64,000 nucleotides of DNA, from contig NC_087379.1 of the NCBI RefSeq assembly GCF_963675165.1, positions 7,160,339 to 7,224,338 on the forward strand, in the 5' to 3' direction. Of this stretch, positions 59,563 through 64,000 are shown piece by piece. The stretch's first letter is position 1, and every line of letters begins with the position of its first letter. The stretch comes from Halichondria panicea. Taxonomy: Eukaryota > Porifera > Demospongiae > Suberitida > Halichondriidae. The notes under the pieces are model-generated. The model was not told the origin of the DNA, did not search any database, and saw only the letters and a list, made by a program, of their open reading frames with translations. Both the position numbers and the translations under genes were made by a program.

Positions 59563-59913
59563 GATTCCACTCTATAGCTACTTGATAATGGACCCGCAGT
59601 GACCTTCTACTAGCACTGCCTTGTGTTCATGGCGACTGTAGAGACCTCCTCGATCGGCAATGGACACGCTGTGTCTTTGTATGGATAAGAAACGCTGACC
59701 TAGCATTTAAAGGCTGGTTCAATGATATTCATGAGCCAATCTTCATTCCTTCTTATGTAAACAAACACCAATCTAACAATAATTATTGATAAGTGTTTAA
59801 TCTTGTCACCTATGGTCTACCTTGGGCTAAAAAACTGAACTAAACAGATATAATCTACTACTAACCTAATCATCTACCCTATTGCCAAATATCTCTTTAT
59901 ATCGAATGTTTCT
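59563..59913 (-). other. VPS13D upstream region
   Basis: A 351-bp spacer between the end of the rootletin-like gene and the VPS13D start codon, both on the minus strand. It should hold the VPS13D promoter and 5' leader. No TATA box or other clear signal was identified. Confidence 0.5.
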
Positions 59914-62900
59914 TTACTTTCTAGGAGTACTGGTTAGGAGCACGGCTGGCTCTGCCGCGGAGATCCTCGAGGGGCTGGGCGTGTAGCTGTAGGCATAGCT
60001 GTATCTGCTGGGGCTCTGACTGGCCGACGAGGTTGGAGACGGTGACCAACGATGGCTACTCACTGAGGGGTTGAGTTTGATCGACTCTCTCTCGCTGGCG
60101 GGGGGGATATGAGCGATACCGGTGGCTAGTGCGGTGATAGACTCTTGAACAGTGGAGCGGAGATCGTAGATTGTCTTGTCATGTTCTTGGGCCTTTTCGA
60201 GGAACGCAACTTTCTTCTTCCTTGTGCTACTCAGCTTGCTCTCGAGCTGGCCAACCTGGGAATGATAATGAATTTATTATTATCTCCATAAGGACACACA
60301 GGAGTTCACTCCTGGTACACACTGTACATAATTATGTAGATCTACGTGCTAATAAAGCTTTTGTATAGTTACTGTATAGGACTAGTTATAGGTACATACC
60401 TTAGATTCCAGTTTTTTGATGGTCTTCTGGTGACCGTCCTCCCTCCCACTCCATTTAGACTCGTGTATCCTCATCTTCCCCTGGCTCTCGTTCACCTGAC
60501 TGGCCATCACCTGCAATCTGCAATAGAAAAGCCAAAAAGATTGTCATTTTCATAATTCTCAAAATCAAATTAATCAAATTATTTTATAAAAAAGCTTTTA
60601 GTGTCATAACAACAAAATAGCGAATGCAAATTTGGTTGAAAGCATTTTTCTAAATAGTACACTCACTTCTGTTGGTGTTCTCTCCCCCTGGTGGCCATGC
60701 TCTTCTCCATCTCTCTCATTGTCCTCATCAATTCAACGTTCTGTCGAGAGCTATCAACGAGGCTGTGATTCACCTCTAACTTCTGTCTCTTCTGGTCGGT
60801 GATAATGGCGTCCAATCGAGTATTCTGCATGGCTGTGTCTTGGTACTCACTCTGCAACTTCCTGTGCTCGTCCCTTAACTCGTGTAGACTGCTCTTCATG
60901 TGCGCTAGCTCGGCTTCAAGACTTCCGCACAACTCGTTTGCAATCAGCTTCTCATTTTTAGCGGTGTACAGGTCACTCTCCAGTTGACGTAGGTGGGCAC
61001 TCATGTCCAAGTTCTCGCGTACAAGGTTTGAAAGACGACATTCGATCATCTGCTTGCTACCTTCTTCCTCCTGTAGTTTCATCACAGTGAACTGCAGTTG
61101 TGTGGACAGCTCAACCTTGCTAACTTCCTGGTCAGACAGTGATAGATTCAATTCTTGAACTTTCTCCCGTAATTGAAGACGCTCTGTTTCAGTCTGCAAC
61201 TGGTCTTCTGTTAGCAATCGGAAATCTTGATCGAGAGTATCCTTCCCTTTCTTAACTAAATCAAGGGCATCTTGTATATTGGAAATCTTCCTTTCAAGCA
61301 TTTTCTTGTCGCTTTGAGCTTGAACGAGCTTAGACTCAAGCTGTTTGATATTTTCCAGCAACAGTTTTTCACTCTCTTGTGACAACTGGTACGATGACCC
61401 TAAACTTTTATTTGCTTCTTTCAGTGATTCCAGCTGCTCTTCAGTCTGCAATTGTAGATGCTGACTCGTCACTAATTTCTGCTGCAATCGTAACATCTCA
61501 ACGTCTTTCTTGATGTGAGCACTTTCAATATGAGATAGTTTTGTTTTCACTTTCACAATTTCTTCCTCCAGCTCCTTTCTCTGTAGCTCAAGTTGTTTCG
61601 TCTTTGTCTCGAACTTATTGCGATCCAGCTCCAAGCTGACTTGAGTGCTAGCGAATTCTTTCAGCTTGCTTTCGCTTTCCTTCTTTACTGCCCGATCCGT
61701 TTTCAACTGTTTTTTCAATTCGACAACCACTTGTTGTAGGTCTTTCTTGTCCTTCTCGTGCTCAGTTATTGAGGTGGCCTGCATTTTGGAGGACATTTCC
61801 GCCTGGTCCCTTTGCTTTGAGACAGAATCGAAACTGGTTTGCAATGAAATAAGTGAGGAACGAAGGGTCTTCAATCTAGCCTCTAGCGATATTTTCTCTT
61901 CCTCTAGTCGAGCAACAACTTTATTTAACTTTGCTGCACTGGCAAGAGCTTCGTGTTTTGTCCTCTCTGCCACCATCACCTTCTTCTGAAGCTCGAGTAT
62001 AGCGTCACGAATCATGGTGGGGTCAATTTTTGTAGAGGATAGTTTTGAGGGTACTGCAGAATGGTCGTCTTCGTCAAAGCTGTCCCCAAGAGATTGAAGA
62101 GGGCTAGAAATACTATCACCAAACCCACTCTCAGGCCGTGAAGTTGCCAGTGAGAAGCTGACTGTAGTAGTTGGAGCAGAAGGACTAAATACGTCTGAGT
62201 TATCGGAAGGTTTGACACCAAGTGTGCCCTCCAGCACTCCCAGTATTTGTGCATGCCTTTGCTGTATATCTTGGAGCTGTGAGTCGCTCTGTTCCAGCTG
62301 TGATGATAGGGTGGAGGCTTGCTCGCTAATGGAGGTCAGTTTGGTATCTTTGTCTAGGCCATTTGCTTGCGAGGTTTCCAAAGCCGTCAGGAGGGACGAT
62401 AGCTCGTCTTCAAGGTTGTCTTTGAGGGATTTCAAGTTGGAGATAGTTAGTTCATTTTCAGAGATTTTGGCTTCATCTCGTTTGCCTTGCATTTTCGTCT
62501 CATCTTTCACCTTTGAGAAATCACATAACAGTTTATATTTTTCCTTCTCCAAGTTGGTTGCTCGTTGCCTGATACTAGTGACCTCATCCTCTTTGAGCTG
62601 ACATTTCTCTGTACTTATTTTGTACTTGTTTTCGAGTTCGGATAATTTACCGGTGAGAGCATCCTTTGCTTTCGTTAGCTCATCCATTTTGTCCCGAGCA
62701 TTCTTCAAGTCAATGTTCAATCTTGTGTTGTCTTTCTCAGAGGAAGTGAGAGATGACTGCAATAATACATGTTCAGACACAAGCTTGGAATGTGCCTGTT
62801 CAATGCAAGACAATGTTTGATGAGTTGACGTAGCGTCTTTGCTAGCTGCGGCTAGATCGTCATCAGTTCTCGACAGTTGGTCTTGAAGATTCCGAGCAGT

Positions 62901-64000
62901 TTCATTAAGTCCGGATAGCTCTATATTCATTGATTGAAGTCTTCTTTCCAGTGAGTGACATTGAGTTGCCAGCTGCTCCTTTTCTTCGAATGTTGCATCT
63001 AATTGCCTCTGAGTGTCCAAACCTTGTCGCTCTAGAGCTGCGTTTTGATTTTCCAGACCCTTGATTGTCATTTGAGCATCATCATTTGAAGCTTCAAGCT
63101 TAGTGAGTGTACGAGATACAATATCTAGTTCGGACTTGAGCGATTCGATTTGTTCGTTTGCTTTCTTCGTAACTTCGTCAAGTTTGTTCTGAAGGTCCCA
63201 CAATCGTTTCTCAGAGGCTACCAATTCCGTCTCCAGCCTATTAGCGTTGAGACTAGACACATCTAGCTGAGCCTGCAGTGAGAGAACAAGGGAGTATGAA
63301 ATTCTGCAACTAAACAATTATTAGAAAATGACAATGCAAACAAAAACGCGATTATGATAATAATTAAATAAAACCCAAGAACGTACTCTTTGTTCTTTTG
63401 CCATATTGTTAGATTGGCGTTGCTGTTGAACCATTTCATCAGATTTATCATCGAGCATCTTTTGTAGTTTAGTAACACGATCGTTATTCAACTCCCTCTC
63501 CTTGTCAGAGCGAGATGCGGCCGTTTCTTTGTCCTTTTGGTATCGTACCATCTCGGCATCATGGACCTTTGCGAATACGACCAGCTCCTCCCTCATCTGT
63601 CCCACTAGTTCGTCGTGTTGCTGTACTAGAGAGGACACCTCATCTGCATGCGTCTGTTTGAGAGTGGAGATCTCCCTTTGGCTGGCATCAGTCTGAGTCT
63701 GCAGTGCACTCTGTAAAGTGGCGCCCTGGGTTTTAGACAACATTTTCTCGTGCTGTACTTCAATATTTGTCTGCTTAATTAGCATACTGATTTCCTCGTC
63801 TTTATCTTGAGCGAGTTCGTCTTTTTGAACTTGAAGATCATGCTTCTCTTGTTGAAGTAGAAACTTCTCTTCTTCCAGTGATCGAACGGATATTTCGGAA
63901 TTTTCAAGCTTCTTTTCAAGATCGTTTACTTTGCTCTCCAGCCTGTCTTTAATAATATGCAGGGAGGCGATCCTTTCCTTGGACATTTGGAAATTTTCCT
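59914..64000 (-). CDS. CROCC: Rootletin-like coiled-coil protein (partial, N-terminus outside window)
   Basis: Four exons are visible on the minus strand: 64000-63387 (open at the window edge), 63272-60667 (2,606 bp), 60517-60400 and 60255-59914. Together they encode about 1,225 residues of nearly continuous heptad coiled coil (for example LESKVNDLEKKLENSE, LELQRKELEEEIVKV). A short non-coiled insert rich in Ser/Pro near 62040-62220 (FSPSAPTTTVSFSLA) is followed by DPTMIRDAILELQKKVMVAE, similar in place and content to the DPEVVRKGVRDFLQELRSAQ segment of vertebrate rootletin. The last exon leaves the coil with a Ser/Pro/Tyr-rich tail ending TSTPRK. Rootletin builds the ciliary rootlet and the centrosomal linker. 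CEP250 (C-NAP1), its paralogue, is the main alternative. Confidence 0.65.

Noticed and set aside
61645-62820. Plus-strand open frames rich in Ser/Phe/Leu over the rootletin-like exon
   Set aside because: Complement of a Lys/Glu/Leu-rich coiled coil; composition artefact.
1-64000. tRNA, rRNA or snoRNA genes
   Set aside because: No cloverleaf or box motif was convincing by eye. Absence is not proven without a covariance search.

Overview
This window is eukaryotic and almost certainly from a sponge, probably a demosponge. The genes have many short GT-AG introns (mostly about 50-450 bp) and the proteins are animal orthologues (CDKAL1, C2orf68/UPF0561, VPS13D with its UBA domain, a rootletin-like coiled coil). 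A large paralogue array carries the cysteine-rich C-terminal domain of sponge 'short-chain collagen C4' proteins. No search was run; homology calls come from recognising family sequence, and exon borders from splice-site reading with phase checks.

Layout. 264-587 (+) is the last exon of CDKAL1. 772-1570 (+) is a three-exon C2orf68-like gene. 1771-3490 (-) is a three-exon Gfo/Idh/MocA-type oxidoreductase. 3834-59562 (-) is a complete VPS13D gene, reconstructed here as 54 exons coding for about 4,455 residues; all but one junction keep phase. 59914-64000 (-) is the 3' part of a rootletin/CROCC-like gene that runs off the right edge.

The striking feature is one VPS13D intron (18594-49718, about 31.1 kb; the next largest is about 0.86 kb). 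It lies between two exons that join in phase and align without a gap to other VPS13D proteins. It holds an opposite-strand (+) tandem array of 18 gene-sized copies plus two relics of small secreted-protein genes. Each has a signal-peptide exon 1, a 52-60 nt intron and an exon 2 encoding a roughly 180-residue, 10-cysteine C4-type domain without any Gly-X-Y collagen repeat.

There are two exon-1 forms. The short form (left side of the array and the last copy) is signal peptide only. The long form (centre) adds about 77 residues with two cysteines that I do not recognise. Seven copies look intact (ATG at 19591, 21068, 24916, 30351, 34766, 40548, 45396). The others carry nonsense changes, frameshifts, deletions, a lost start codon or recombination scars. 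Two short windows of exon 2 vary strongly between copies on a nearly invariant backbone. Every gene-sized copy has a similar TATA/leader module, and most have a second conserved block a few hundred bp upstream.

MITE-like foldback elements sit in the array and in VPS13D introns. Functionally, VPS13D (inter-organelle lipid transfer), CDKAL1 (tRNA modification) and rootletin (ciliary rootlet) are housekeeping neighbours. The nested array is a fast-evolving, probably extracellular, sponge gene family undergoing birth and death.
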